Notes: a model not told the origin generated them from the sequence alone. A stretch of DNA of 64,000 nucleotides from Henckelia pumila (GCF_033568475.1 NC_133123.1:7059001-7123000); one strand, 5' to 3'; positions 45,501-59,727 are shown, numbered from the stretch's first letter. Program-made: numbers and translations.

Positions 45501-48500
45501 TTTTCCGTTATTCTTTTTAGTATTATGTATGGACATTTTTGGTGAGTCTCAATGTGGCCTGATCCCAGTGGAAACCAGAACTACACCATTAAGCTAGTCG
45601 GTATGGCCAATGTCATTTTCGCATTTGCAACAAATCTAACAAAAAATCTTTATGTTTCAGAAGGGTCATTGCTGAAGTGACTGCGCATCTGAATCAGTGC
45701 TACAAGGGAAATCTTCACCATGATTGCCTAAAAACCTTTGTATCCGAGCTATCCACCATTAACTTTTCTCCATTTATTCAAAGATCAAAATAATGTGACG
45801 CGTAAAAAAAATCGAATTTACAAGCATAATAATGGTTTTACACGTGCATCACAAAGATTATAAAGTTCTTACTGGATTCTGTTGAATCTGTTCAACTGCT
45901 GACTATGAGAGCCATGTAGGGATGGAGATAAATAAAACAGGCGTCTAATTGGGCAGGAAACACATGAAGGGGTGGTAAAGGGATCAGAACCACTTTGATT
46001 TGAGCACAATAAAGTATTTTTAAAAAAAGGAACGCAAAGAAACAAATGTTCGGAATTTTAAATCATTATTGCAATATTTATAACAGCATGGTGTTGGCAT
46101 TCGAGAAATAATTTACAATGCATAGCATTAACGGGTACTGAGTTATTTTTGGATTAACAAAATCAGGTGGGTTTATACATACGATCTGACTGGTATATAG
46201 ATTTGATGTCACTGACTCTCTATAGCAGAAAATTTATTCTCAGAGTCTACCTCAAATATGTATGCTGCACACGGTCGGAAAGATTTACAAATGAACAAAC
46301 ACTTGAGCAAACATATAGACAATTTAATGAGGTACAACCAGCCTGCAAAATTAAAAGTTACAAAAAAAGGTAACAATATCAACAAAGAGTAGGCGACTCA
46401 CATGGAAGTTCCCCGGCAGTTGTCATACAAAATTTCTTAGAGCGGGGATCTGATGGAGCCTCAGCTGCTTCCCTACAGGAGAAGAATGGGTTACATCCCA
46501 AATTCTTCAAGTCAGTGGAATTACTTGACTTGATATATGGTTTTTTACTCTAAGAAATCCAACTCGGGAACAAAATCAACGTTGAGTCAACAATCATCAA
46601 GAGGTGTGGTGTTACTCATCAATCACTGACAATAAGACATAAATAGGCCAGATTAATGATAAAGTTGTTTACATAGGCAATCATAACAAAAAAATACTAT
46701 GCAGCTGAGAGTCAATGTTTTCTGAAGATTTAGTGAGCTTCGAACTCATTCTCCAACATGTTTGATTTCTTAACAGTCCCACTTCCACTGAGTTTTCATT
46801 CATCTCAAGTAACTTAACACCCGAAACTAGCTTGAGTAAAACTTGACAGAAGTTCATAAATCATAACAGTGAAAATGTGTATAAGCTGGGTTCTTAATTC
46901 ATCTTTCATCTTCTACCTTCACAGCTTATTTTTTTTATGTTTTCTCATGCACCCAATAAAAAAGCTAATGTTTGACAACCCATAAGGATTCATAATTTTG
47001 AGCAACTAAAATACATGGAATTTAGGTTTACTGAATGACCTTCGGACAATTGATTCAGGTTACAGCACTAACAACTAAAATCACATTTTAATACTTAATT
47101 ATACATATCTTTTCGTAACCTAAATTAACACATTTATTTACCATTTAAAGCCATATGAAAAACATATGACTGCAAAACTCAATTGTGGCTCTGGTAATGC
47201 TAGATAAGTAAATGTTCGGGTGGGAAAAAGGTACAGTACATCACACAGTCAAGTCCAGAAATAATTGGCTGAGTAACTGTAACGGTATAATGATCGATGA
47301 ACATTAGAAGAAAACATATCAAAACTAAACAACTGTGAGGAGGTGAGATCTTGAGCTTAAAATACCCTGTCAAAGGCTTTGAAGAATCCAAAACAACATT
47401 TTCTGGGCAATTTATATTGTAAGGGCCAACACTTGAACCATTTATACAGTGGAAGCCACCTACTTGCATGTTTCCTGCAATATAATTTTACAAGTGAAAA
47501 AACAAAATTACAGACAGAAGAATCACAGAAATGGAAATTGAGACAGAGTCATTAATCCATTCGCACAGTATTACATTTGGAACAATAACATTGTAACAAC
47601 AATCAGGATATCTAAAATGATATAGAAACTAAGGACAAGTTCATCTTTTTTGCTGCAAGAATGTTCAAATGGGTGTGTGATCATTTGCACTACATAGATG
47701 CAGAAAAATGAGATATAGTAGAACAACACCTTTAGCTTCAGAAAGCTGAGTGATTTGAATCTGCTCATCCAAATATGATACAGTCCCAGCAATATTATCA
47801 GAGTTTAAAGAAACGAATTTTTTTCGTTCTCTCTGTGATGTGGCTTGGTCTATAACAATTTAAGAAATTGAACCATGTAGAATATTTATAAAGTTAAGTA
47901 ATGGTATATTCAAGTTTTTTCCAAGTCCTAAATAAGATGCAAATCATCTCATAAACTCTGTCATAACAGGTTGTCATTGAATATGTAGGACAATCAAAGA
48001 AAGGATGTATAACAAGACAATAAAACTTCCCAAACAAGGAAAGGAGGAAAAAAGGATACGGTTATGAGCAATCACCGACTTTTTTCTCTCCTTCCGTGGA
48101 GGCTTCTTGTTTACTGCAGAACTGTCGAGTTCTGGAACTATTTCTGCTCTAGAAATCAAAAACTGACAAAGCTCTGGAAAAAGTGAAGAGTGTATGTTTA
48201 GAAATTCTATAAAAGAATTAGGAGAGGAAGCACTTAAGTAGAAAACCAAATATCAAAGGAAAACCTGCATGTATAGTGTACTGACTGGCCTTGATCGGCT
48301 TCTTACAAGCATTGCAGCATACCTCAAAACACATCAAACACTTGATTACTACTCACTAAACTCTAATTAGAGAGGAAGAGTGCTATATGTAGTTTGACAC
48401 ACAACTTAAATAAAAGTTAAATTATTGCAAACATATTCATAAAATGTGGTATATCAGTCAAAATTAATACACCTCATGTGATTTCATTCTGTTGCTCACT

Positions 48501-50581
48501 AGTAGAAGATGCTATAATAGTTTCTTAAACCTAACAGGCCATAACATTTTCATAATATGTATTTCCCTTGCACTTGAGTTTCAAGGAAAATCATCTTCTA
48601 ATCCAATTTTCAACACCAGACTCTTTAACAATGAAATATTAACGAGGGAATTATGTATTCCATATATTGTATGACTAAGAGTGTTTAACAATCCTATCCG
48701 ATCATTTTGACCAACACATGGAACCAAGCACTTGGCATAAAAAAACATTTTATACAACCATGATCTAAAGTTCATACATATGTCTGGTTTCTTCATAATT
48801 TTCAAGTTTGCAACCTGTTGCACTCTTAGCTCTCTACGTTTTGCTTTTCTAAGTTTCATTAAACACCGTTATTCGCTCTGTAACTTGATCATTTTGTTCA
48901 ACCTTGTTAAAGGGAATTTACACACCGAAAGAATGGTTACAATTACAATCTATGTAAGTCCAAATTGAAGATATGCTTTTGCTTTTTGCCCCGAAACTGA
49001 AAGCAATATGGCATAAAAACACGTAATGATACCTTCATAACACCTCAGAGCACTAAAACATTAGATGAAAAGGGCTAGATGAGCAAGTTTCCAAATCTTA
49101 CCAAATCTAAAGGATCTGTCATTGGCCTCAAACCAAATATGATCATATCTACAGGAATATATCAGCAGAAATAAGTTGAGAAATCAGAAGCTGAAAATTG
49201 AATGAAAGTGAAAGGTAAAACTGAGACAAAATTCGTTGTGGGGTGTAAAAGTTAGAAAATCCTCCAGCACAACTGAGCATTGAAGGAGCCAAAAAGATTT
49301 ATCTCAGTCAAATAAATATCTTTCAGCAATGCAAATCAAATATAAGTGCTGACAGTAGTTTTTTAAAACAAAAAATACTGTCAAGCAAACATATAGTTGC
49401 ACCATACGGAATGGTGCATACCACTAAATAAAATATGATATTCTGTCAATCACATGGACATTGATTTCTATAATCATGTAAAAAATTCAATTCAACTTCA
49501 CTAAGTCAACCATCAGAGGAGAGCAAGGAGATGATGGTCCAAACAATAAGTATGGATTCCCATCAAAGATAACATCCACTCCCTTTTTTTTTATCCCTTT
49601 ACTGCCACCAAGCACTATTAATAAATAAAGGAAGAGGATAAATATGCATGAGCTGAAATCTTATGAGCAACCATGGCCAGCGACTATCGCTACCTCACAA
49701 TACTGATCTCCACGAATTAGACATAAGATTCAAGAGCTGCTGTTAGATCGATAACTCTTAGGTTTACAATGATATGTTAGAGTTTAACACGAGTTCATAC
49801 CTTCTTCATCAAGTAAGTTTGCTTCAACTGCCTCACGTAGTTCTCTCTGTATGTATTGCGCAGCTAATTTCCGGTGGCCTACTTCCTCTGCCGATAATGC
49901 GAGAGAGAGAGAGGACAAAAAAAAAGAAGCAAAAGTAGAGGACAAAATACTACAAGTCAACAAAGGCTGGAAGGTCAGTTTGAAAAGACTAAATGAACTT
50001 TCTTAGCAAGTGATCAAAGAAGGTTAGAATCATTATAAAAAAGTATGCAGCAGACAAATTAAATTTAGTCCATTTTTATGATTTCTGCGAGATATGACTT
50101 TTGTGAAGTCAGAATAAATTCAGCAGCCCGTGCATTTGATCGCTCATTCTTCAGCGGTTTACTTAATCTCCAAATAAACTTCGTGAACTGGTTTTGTCAT
50201 CATTCCTAAGCTTCAAGAATAATAACCAAAACTCATTAACTTTCCTTACTATCATATTGTTCCAGCCAAATTTGGTTGAACACGATCTACTTAATAATCC
50301 CGATAGAGACCTTTTAGGGAACTCCTATATTAAAATCACAAAATGTTCAGTAAAATTATACTTTGACAAGCACATTTCTTTTAATAAAGAATCAACAAAG
50401 TAAATCTATGATCTTATACTCCATGCATCAGCCACAAAATAACTATAATCAGCTCTCATACACAAGCAGATTTAAAGATGAATTTGCTTGCTTCCTTACC
50501 TTTTACATTTTGCGAGACACTTCCAGCAGCATGAAGCCTCGCCAAGGCTGCCATTCTCCCACTTCCGAGAGGGCATACCAT
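42534..50581 (-). CDS. C2HC zinc-finger protein, SCA7/ataxin-7-like (uncharacterised)
   Basis: Eleven exons on the minus strand: 50581-50500, 49887-49801, 49148-49102, 48322-48265, 48173-48076, 47832-47730, 47474-47366, 46472-46402, 44935-44730, 43834-43651, 42559-42534. Phases agree and give 356 residues. The ATG follows an in-frame TAA. A helical, charged N-terminus (HRKLAAQYIQRELREAVEAN) leads to a zinc-finger-like motif Cys75-x2-Cys78...His90-x3-Cys94 in VCCNACKKPIKASQYTIHAE, then a basic run (KKPPRKERKKS) that could be a nuclear signal, and APLATKVFYSQRSHHLRRAI in exon 9. The motif order recalls SCA7-type domains of SAGA-complex subunits. Nuclear chromatin function is an inference; the family call needs a profile search. 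Confidence 0.8.
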
Positions 50582-50604
50582 CAAATTTTAAGCAATCAAT
50601 AACC

Positions 50605-51315
50605 CTGCAAGTTTTTTGAATCCAACGAAGAGTCGCCGTCAAATTTTACATTAATAGAAGCAAACCTTAGACCTTGAGTATTAGTTACTGTGGAACAGCG
50701 GAACATCAACAGATTCCTGGACATCACGCTAAGGATAGATCACCTAGAACATGGACTATATATTTTCTGGAAGATAAACATTCAAATAAGCAGTTTTTGC
50801 TTCATGCATGGATATATTCTCTCTCTAAATTAAATTTAATCAACAAAATTTCGGAACAGTACAAGAGATCTTGAAAAGCATCGATTTAAATAGCAGAATG
50901 TGGGTATCGACCTTGCTCTATAGAGAAGCAATACAACGTGTACAAAATATATATATTCTGATGTAGGTTTTCAAACAATAAATATCTCATACAAGAATGA
51001 CTTTCAATTCAATGTACCGAAATTTTATTGAACGGTATTTTTTGGGAAAAAATAAAAAATTAACGACACCCAGCTCAACAACTTCATAGCTTCTGCAACT
51101 CAATGCATTAGCTGCTACACATAGTTAGATGACGAGATACTTCCAGCATTATCATAATAATTTTAAAAATTCAAGCCAAAAGAGGGAAGACATGGAAAAA
51201 CAGTTATATTCCCGAACTTGAAATACAGAAACATAAAATTAAATAATTAAAATACAATCAAAAAATTTGAAATTCGAGTGCATCATTAGGTCAAAATAAA
51301 ATCAAGCCGCGTTAC
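50605..51315 (-). other. Leader intron of the zinc-finger gene
   Basis: On the minus strand a donor CCAG|GTAACG at 51315 and an acceptor TTGCAG at 50605 frame a 711-bp intron in the 5' UTR, 23 nt before the start codon. Leader introns are common in plants and often raise expression. Confidence 0.55.
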
Positions 51316-51590
51316 CTGGAATTCAAACTATTTGATCTCCGAGAAAATCAGAAAAATAACAAAGAGGGTGATTTTTGACGGAAAAAAATGTTGGAAATTG
51401 GTTGAATTACTCTAAAACTCGAGCTGAACTCATCGTGAACGAGAAATTTATCGAATGAAGTAAAATCTGCAATGTAGACTACTCGGAACCTAGAATTTGA
51501 GAGAAAATGAGAATCGTTAATTTTCTCTCCTCTCTCTTGGGAAAAAAAAAGAAAAAGAAAAAGAAAAATACTTCGTTATAATGTCTCTGG

Positions 51591-51600
51591 TATTTATAGA
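51591..51600 (-). promoter_or_regulatory. TATA box of the zinc-finger gene
   Basis: The minus strand reads TCTATAAATA, followed by a strongly pyrimidine/purine-biased stretch and the CT-rich start of the leader. Spacing fits a transcription start near 51560. Confidence 0.55.
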
Positions 51601-54600
51601 GGGAGAGACAAGATAGTGTAGAGTGGAAAAAAAAGAAAAAGAAGAAAACAAAAAGAAGAAAACAAAAAAGGAAAAAAGAAGGGAGAGAAACAGGTGCGGT
51701 ATTTTCCCCTGCGGTTATGTGCAGTCTGTATCCACGGGGCAACAAGTCCACGGCGTTTTTTAAGCTTTTGATTTGATTTAGGTACTGTTTGGAAGAATTT
51801 TTAGCTGTTTGAGAAGTGTTTCAAGTTCTCTCAAGCACTATTTTATTACTGGTGTCTAGTACAGATGCTATTGTATTTAACTTTTTAATTAACAAAATAA
51901 AATAAAAATTTTTGTTTTAAACACATAAAACTTTTAATTTTGTTCTGAATTTATATAAATATGAAAAATAATGGTATAAAAAAATTTGGAAAGGATAATG
52001 GTATGAATTTTGAAAATATGGATTAGGCAAAAGAATGAAAAAAGAAAGTAAATATCAAATTTTTTAATAACAAATATTGTTTGATCAAAATTTTATTTGT
52101 TTACTTATGATTGTTTATTATTATTATTTAAACATGCAATAAATTTGTGTGTCATGTATATATTTATGTTGGAGTAATTCATTCCAAATTTTAATTTTGT
52201 ATTCGAGTTTTATTTTTATTTATTCTAATAAAATTTCAAAACGCAAAAATATTTTATTACAATATAATCATCAAAACTCGAGTTTGACAATGTTCTATAA
52301 TCAAACTTTCAATTTGCGTGGTAAAAAGAAGAAAGTACGAAAGAATAGTAAACGGAGCACACCGCAGAAAGATTAGTTAATTATATAATGTCATTTAAAT
52401 TTAAAAACGTTGACATCTTTCATTTTCTTCATGAATAATAACTAACTTTTGATGTTTTTGAAAATGTCACACACATTTAAATTTAATGTATTTGTTGGAT
52501 ATTAATGACTATTTATTTATGAAAACACTATATTATTTATATTTTTTAATTTTATTTATTTATACTTTTCTTAAAAAAAATAAAACTTGGAAGGATAATC
52601 GAATGTATAATAAAATTTTTAATTTTGAAAATAAACAGACCAACCCATCTCAACCCGTGACCCAAATTCAACTGGGATGTGTGGGCTTGCAGTCAATCCA
52701 CCTCTTGTTAGATTGCTAAAATAGGCAGTTTGAGAGCCCAAATGTATGATTTGGGCCCAAAGAAAAATGTACGCCTCCAAATAACGATCGAGGCTGACTA
52801 GGGAAAATAAATTAGAAAACACTGAGAATTGACTAGAAAATTCAAATAATAAAATTTTCAAATAATATGAACATAATATCAATTATTATTTTAATAATTT
52901 ATACAACAAAAGATTGAAATATAACACGAGGACTATAACTACGGAAATTTAACAAAAAGGATTGTTAGCAACAAGGGAAAGAAAATGAAAAGCAATCTAT
53001 CTACTGAACTCTAGTTAAAAATTCGGACAGAATTTGTAAGATGATTTAGGTGGTGTTTGGGATTTCTTCTAGGAAGCACTTTTGAACACTATTTAAGTTG
53101 TCATTTTTTTTAATTTATAATTTTGCTTTTGTTTGATCTTTCTCGATAGTTGTTGTTGGATATGTAAGAGATTCAAATCTGAAACAGTTGAAAAACATTG
53201 AAACGATAGGAGACAATCGAATAAGTCGAGATTAGAGTTAAACTCTATCACTTTTTAAGACGAATTTTCAATATACGATATTTATGTAATATGTCAATCA
53301 TCTTTCAAGATACAACACATTCGTTTCATAACATTTATACTCCAAACTACAAAACCGAACGCGCTTCTATATGCTTTTCGAACATTTTTTTTACGAAGAA
53401 CGCAATTTATATGCAACAATATGAACTAAACAAAAATACGTGTATTTTTTAGTTTCTGATGGTCTAAATCTAAAAAACTTTCTTTATGAGGTAGTGATCT
53501 ATTTATAATATTCTGAGATTGATGTTTGCCTTCAAATATATATATATATATCTAATATATAATATATAATATTCTAAGAGTTTGAAGGACCTTTTTCGCG
53601 ATTAGTTTGTCCATAAGCTTGATATTCAATCTAATTAGTCAGATTTTGATATAATTATGTATATCTCACCTCATCTGGTAAAACACAGCCATTGGATTAC
53701 CTCATTTGATCATATTCAATCTAGTGCCTCTATTTTGAATTGAGCGATCAAGATCACATTTATTCAGATGGTCACAGACTCACTCACATCCGTAGAAAGG
53801 ACCTTAAGTAATTCAAACTCACACACTTTTTTCATTTATATTAAAATAGTTTCTATACTAACACAGTAACACTAGTCTCGTACATACTAGTTATATTAAA
53901 AATAATATATATACAAACATATTTTTCTATTGCTAAAATAAAATAAACATTTTATCATTCATATAAAATTAAATATATTCAAATTTTATAGAGTTATATT
54001 AATTTTTTAATTGCAATAATTTAATACTACTTATTGATTTTTGTAAACCAAATCGATAAGTAAAAAATCATTTACGTTGATAGATAAAAATATTTTAAAG
54101 AAATAGAATTGTTTTAAAGACATATAAATAAAAGTTATTGATACTCAATTAATAATTATAATAAATAAATAATAATCAAAACCATGAATTACAAAATTCA
54201 AAGGGTTCTAGAAAAAGATTACAAATGTCAATAAAAGTAATGAAAAACAAATATGCAAGATTTCGTGAAAATCTTTAAAAGCATGTGAGATTCTAAAAAG
54301 TTTTTAGAAATCTATCAACTCCATAAAAGTCTGTCATTTAAAAAAATCAATAAATATCTGCAACAAATACTGAATACATCCCTAAATCTTTCAGATCTCA
54401 ACCACCAATCTAGGTTTAATTGTCCATATTCCATCTTTTTGGTTTGAATCAATCTAACATATTTTTGTTTATCTCATAAAACTGTCATGATCGCACTCAC
54501 TTTTGAATCGTCACGTACAATCATTTATCGTGACCTTCTAAATCACGATCCAACGATTTTCAACCGCTGTCAACACAGTATTCCTAGTGGCGCCTAATCG

Positions 54601-55153
54601 CTCGCCACATCACCCAATTCTTACCAAGTATATCCTGACTGTACCAAGTATCACATCACCACTCACCACATTATCAAACCACCATTTTATAGATTTCGAT
54701 TTCAAGTACGTTTGTATTTAACTAATTTTTCTAATGTTAATGAGTCTCGTACCTGTTTTTCCAAGAGATGTTTCTGTTTTTTTTTTTTCAATGTCGTACA
54801 CGGTACAATATTGATCGGTGCTCCAAGTTATTAACTCAAGACTTGATCAAACCTCTTCAATTGCTACTGATTTTAACGCTCAAATTCCTTTTGCTGTGAT
54901 GAACCGATTTAATTTTCTTTTGTGGCTTTTTTTGGATTTCCTTTTCTATTTTCCTTTGGGCCAACGTTAAAAATATAAAATAAAATTTGGGCTAACGGAA
55001 TACTTTTTTCACAGTAAATGCTCAAGGTCGAGGTTGGTCGGGGAAGGAAATAAGAGAGCCGTCGGGATGGCAAATTTCATGTTACTTTTACGGGTACGAT
55101 ATCAATAATGTATATAAGAGTGAAGATTTATCAATACTTGCTCGTAGGATCCA
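51601..55153. other. Gene-free AT-rich region
   Basis: Begins with a purine-rich GAAAAAG tract (51620-51690). Partial phrases TAGGTACTGTTTGGAAGAA (51780) and GGTGGTGTTTGGGATTT (53047) look like ends of decayed Tourist-like MITEs. No gene is seen. Confidence 0.55.
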
Positions 55154-55163
55154 TTGAAAAAAT

Positions 55164-55345
55164 GGGTAATGCTACATGTACATTGAGATTTACATGTTGG
55201 GTTAGATATTGCACTTGAAATTACATGATTATCCCTGCACTTTATTTGAAAAAAATCTTTCAAAAATGCATGTAGGATAATCATGTAATTTCAAGTGCAA
55301 TGTGTAATCCAACGTGTAACTCTCAATGTACATGTAACATTACCC
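55164..55345. mobile_element. Fold-back MITE, probably Mutator-like
   Basis: Long inverted arms of about 70 bp: GGGTAATGCTACATGTACAT on the left pairs with GGGTAATGTTACATGTACAT from the right. The flanks TTGAAAAAAT (55154-55163) and TTGAGAAAAT (55346-55355) form a 9-10-bp target duplication with one mismatch, the size made by Mutator-type transposases. No coding capacity. Confidence 0.82.
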
Positions 55346-55355
55346 TTGAGAAAAT

Positions 55356-56422
55356 AGTAGATTCACATATATTGATAAATTATCATCATTAAATGTATTT
55401 TGAAGATAATATATACATAAGTCATTTACTAAGTTACCCGTTTGAATAATGTGGTAAAAAAATCCATAACAAGGTCCGATAACACCAACCAAATTGATTA
55501 TCTTCGTGTATGAAGATTGAAGATAACATATTACTTGGTAGAAAATGCTGAAAAATGGTATAAAACCATCGCAATTCGTAAGGAATGACTTGGAAAAAAA
55601 ATTTAAATAATATAAATGACTCGACCAAGTGGCCCAGTCTCATTTTATAAACTTTTTAAAAAAGTCTGAAATTTCTTCAATTTACTCGAAATTGATTTAA
55701 AAATACCTATAATTCTATTTTTTTTTATGAATGCTTGTGTACGGATAATCCTATTGGTCTTTGCTCTTGTTTATGGGGCCAATATCGTTGATAAGAATAT
55801 GGCCTAGTGTCCACGCACGTACCCTAACATGCCGTTGCATAATTAATAGACAATTGGAAGCTTAATAAGTAATTAGACCACAAATTATATGGATTAGTAC
55901 ACTTGTCTGCCTTAAGTAAGCATGGAAACCATGCCTTGCTTGCCACAAACTGGCTGAGTAATGCTACTTTTATTTACAAAATGCAAAAGGACACATGTGT
56001 CCAAAAGCCACTAAATATGTTGAGTTGCTATGCTACATATTATAAGACCCGTACCATGCACAAATTTTGCTAGTGGCCAGCTAAATGAGTGTTTTAATTT
56101 ACTTTTGTCATTGGGGTACTTTTATATAGAGTTTATATATACTTGACAAATCTTTGGAGTTATCAGTTATGGTCCGTCGTTATTCAAGAAAAAAAGTTTA
56201 TTATCATAAATTTAAAGTCTCACACCTCTCAACCATGACTCGATCGCCATATACACACTTTGAATATCATGTTGTAATTGAATTGCCACTTGGTAACACA
56301 AGCACTAGTATTGAATCATTTTGAAACCACGTTTATTTTAAAAATCGTTTTTCCTAAAATTATCTCGTGTATTTGTCTACTACTTTATCATTTTTTGTTA
56401 TTGTACATATAGTTGGGTTTAT
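55356..56422. other. Gene-free region
   Basis: No gene, RNA or clear repeat is seen. Confidence 0.55.
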
Positions 56423-56430
56423 ATTCTATG

Positions 56431-56972
56431 CAGGGACGGATCCAGGAATTATAATTAGGGTGGACTTGAATTTAATTTTATAAATTATATAGTATTATAA
56501 GAAAACATAATATATTTTATTTATAATATATTTTTAAACCAATTTGAAAATTTCATAAATTTAGAGTAATATAACAATAAATAAGACCCAAAATTTTCAT
56601 TTTTTTCAACCACTACAATTTATTTTAATACAACAAAAAATAATTTAATTATTCAAGTAATAAATTTTTCTCTCAAATTACAAAAAATATCATTTTTTTA
56701 ATACATTAATATCATACAACTATTATAATTTTAAAAATTAATCTGAAACAAAAAAAAACATTCATTTGTATTTGTATTTAAGACTTGAGAAGTCGAAGTC
56801 ATAAGTTGAATTTTATAAAAAAAAATTAAACAACAAACATATACAAAATTTAAAATTTACTATACTATTAATTATTTTTGAAATTATATATATATATATA
56901 TATATATATAAAACCAAAAAAAAAATGGGCTGTGCTATAGCCTAGCACAGCCCTAACATGGATTCGTCCATG
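56431..56972. mobile_element. Non-autonomous hAT-like element F
   Basis: Ends CAGGGACGGATCC and, from the other side, CATGGACGAATCC. The 8-bp duplication ATTCTATG is exact at 56423-56430 and 56973-56980. The interior is AT-rich with an (AT)n run near 56888-56910 and no transposase. The CAGGGxCGGAxCC end is frequent among plant hAT families. Confidence 0.88.
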
Positions 56973-56980
56973 ATTCTATG

Positions 56981-59594
56981 CAAATCTGAAAATATTTGGT
57001 TGATGTTGCGATAGATGTCTGAATAATTGTGCTGGAACAAGACACAATCAGAATGTAAAATCGGGGGTTAAAGTTAGAATATATCTCTTTATGATGAATT
57101 TATCCTACACACGGTGAATACGACAATCGTTTTGCAAAATACAACGACTTTTATTTTGTAATATGAGTACTCCAAATTACAACACTTTATCTTGTCTCTT
57201 CAATCTAATGGTCGTTCCATCTCCGTCACACATCATAATTGCGTACTCTCGAATGTCACATCATCCAATCAATGACATGTCATCGAGCCTATTTTCGAGT
57301 CACATGAATAAAAGCTTCTCATTGCTCCTATAAACTTTTCGTACATACTTCATCAATGCACCCTTTGCGTCAATGTGCCATGCAGGCTCAGCGTTGCACC
57401 TCCCTCACCCTTGGTTAACTTGAACTTAATAAGTGAATTAACATACACAATATTATATAGGAATAGAAATACTTTAAACTTTACATATGATACAATTCAC
57501 ATTTTCTTACTTATATATTAAACTGAGTTTTATATATCAATCTTAATTAATTAATTTTTCATTCACTCGAAATCGATTTTGAGCAAATTAATATCTCAAA
57601 AATATCTAATCAAAATATAGATTCTACGTTTTTCAAGTCAATAATTGATTTTATCAAAAAAACCATCATCAATTAACTTTCGAATTTTAACAAGCATCAA
57701 AACTCATTTTCTCCCACACATATAGCACACCCATCACAATATAATACTTACACTCATATAATGTCAATAATATGTTTAATTATATTCCTATAATATTCGG
57801 CATAATATCAAATGCTCAATCTTACTGTAAAATCGAATGTCTGTCATTTTTATCAAAATCTATAACTGATGATAGCAATGCAATTTAAATATTTTAAATC
57901 GCATAAAAACTCAAGTATCAGTATGTATTGACCGCTATCTAGCAAAAACAACTGACGAAAATTTAATGCATGACATCTATTTCGATATCAATTATAGGAT
58001 CAAACGTTTTTTCAATTTATCAAAAACTATAGTGTATAGATATAAACAACTCAAATCTTTTAAATTGTACCACGAATCAGGAGAGTAACATCGATGTTAC
58101 AAGAAGATTGATATGATAATTTTGATTATGAAAAATGGTAAGTTGTCATGATTGTTGGTACGATGGGGCTTGTAGTTAGGAAGCTATAAATATGTTTATC
58201 AAATAGATACAAATATTGAAAAGTAGTGATTAAACTGGTGCACTTTTGAATAGACACGAGTGGTCACTGGTCAAGTTATTCAAATTTAATGAGATAAACA
58301 CTTTATCACAGAATTTCCAATTCGATTATAACGACTGGTATAAATAAAATTTCAACCAAAACAAGAATATTCAAATAAATATTAGATTAAATCTTATTAT
58401 AAATTCGGATTTAATTCCGTGAACCTCTATGGCTCCATGTCTAAACAAGGTGGGTCCTAGCAATCTTTTTCCTCGCTTAATAATTAAATTTGAGAAATTA
58501 TTCATAACTTGAACTCTTCGTAGAAGTAAAAAAAGGTTATAAGTCTCCAGTGACATATATTGATCTAATCCGTATATAAAAGAAAAAATATACTATTGGC
58601 ATAAAAATAATCTTTTTTCATGCATTAAATTTAGTAGAATATTTGTCTCACAAAATTAACTCATGAAATTGTCTTAAAAGAGTTTTTGAGTAAATAAAAT
58701 TATTAAAAAACAATATGAAGATGGATAATTCTAGGCCATGAGAAGTTTACTATATATCTATAAATCCTATTATTGACAACCACAACCTTCACATGATATG
58801 TACGTAATGTCGGGCGAACCAACTTGTACTCCTGGTATCATTTGGTTTGAGAATATGATAAATAATTTTTAGATAAGTAATATAATATAATATAAAATAA
58901 ATAGAAAATGATAGTTAATTTAGTATTTGATTTGATTGGTAGATTATAGTTTATTTGATTTGATTGATTGAATTTTGTATTAAAAATATAAATTATCATT
59001 TTGTCCTTTTAAGAATAAATAAAATATGAATAATATTATTTATAAGAGTAATATAGTAATTTAAATTCAATGATTTGATTGATGTAAGATAAATAATTAA
59101 TGATTTGATTGATGTAAAATAAATATTTAATAGATGAATAAATAATATAACGAGAAGAACGCAGAATTGAATATGATAAGTTGTACAAGTACTAATTATA
59201 CTTGTACCAATGGTGCTTTGAATTAAAGTCATGACGTATCATTAAAGTTTTGTATATTCAGGATTTCATTAAAAAAAAAAAAAGAGAAGAAGAAGAGAAA
59301 AATCAAACTTCTCACGAAATATTTCCTTTTACTTAGAAATTAGAATTACTTTCATATTTAATATTTTATAATATTATATATAATCTATTTAGTCAACCTC
59401 GTGACAAATTATACGAAAACGAGGTACCAAAGTGCGAAAATGACATAAGTATATTTTGAGAGGACGCCTATTTTGGATATTTAATTTAATGCCGTCAAGT
59501 AACCTAGCTCATAAAATACACAAGTTTCGATTTTTATTTTTTTATAAAATAAAAAATAAAATTGGAGTTAATTATTGGCGAAAGCAAAACAAAC
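56981..59594. other. Gene-free AT-rich region
   Basis: No gene is seen. 57035-57190 is weakly similar to 53195-53350 (both carry CAATC, TTGCAAAATACAAC-like and TACTCCAAA phrases), perhaps decayed copies of one repeat. Around 59045-59130 a phrase TGATTTGATTGATGTAA occurs twice. Confidence 0.5.
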
Positions 59595-59597
59595 TTA

Positions 59598-59724
59598 GGT
59601 AGTGTTTGGAAGAGCTTCTTAGAAGCACTTATCAGCTTGTTCGTTAACAAAAGTTTAAAATTTTGTGAAATTTTGTTAATAAAAAGCTGAGAAATACTTT
59701 TAAAAAGCTCTTTCAAACACTACC
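59598..59724. mobile_element. Tourist-like (PIF/Harbinger) MITE
   Basis: Ends GGTAGTGTTTGGAAGAGCTT and, from the other side, GGTAGTGTTTGAAAGAGCTT, with TTA directly on both sides (59595-59597 and 59725-59727). The TTA target duplication and the GTGTTTGG end are typical of Tourist MITEs. 127 bp, no coding capacity. Confidence 0.85.
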
Positions 59725-59727
59725 TTA

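Noticed and set aside
51479-51751. 90-residue minus-strand open frame rich in Phe
   Set aside because: It comes from the purine-rich tract in the promoter and leader of the zinc-finger gene.
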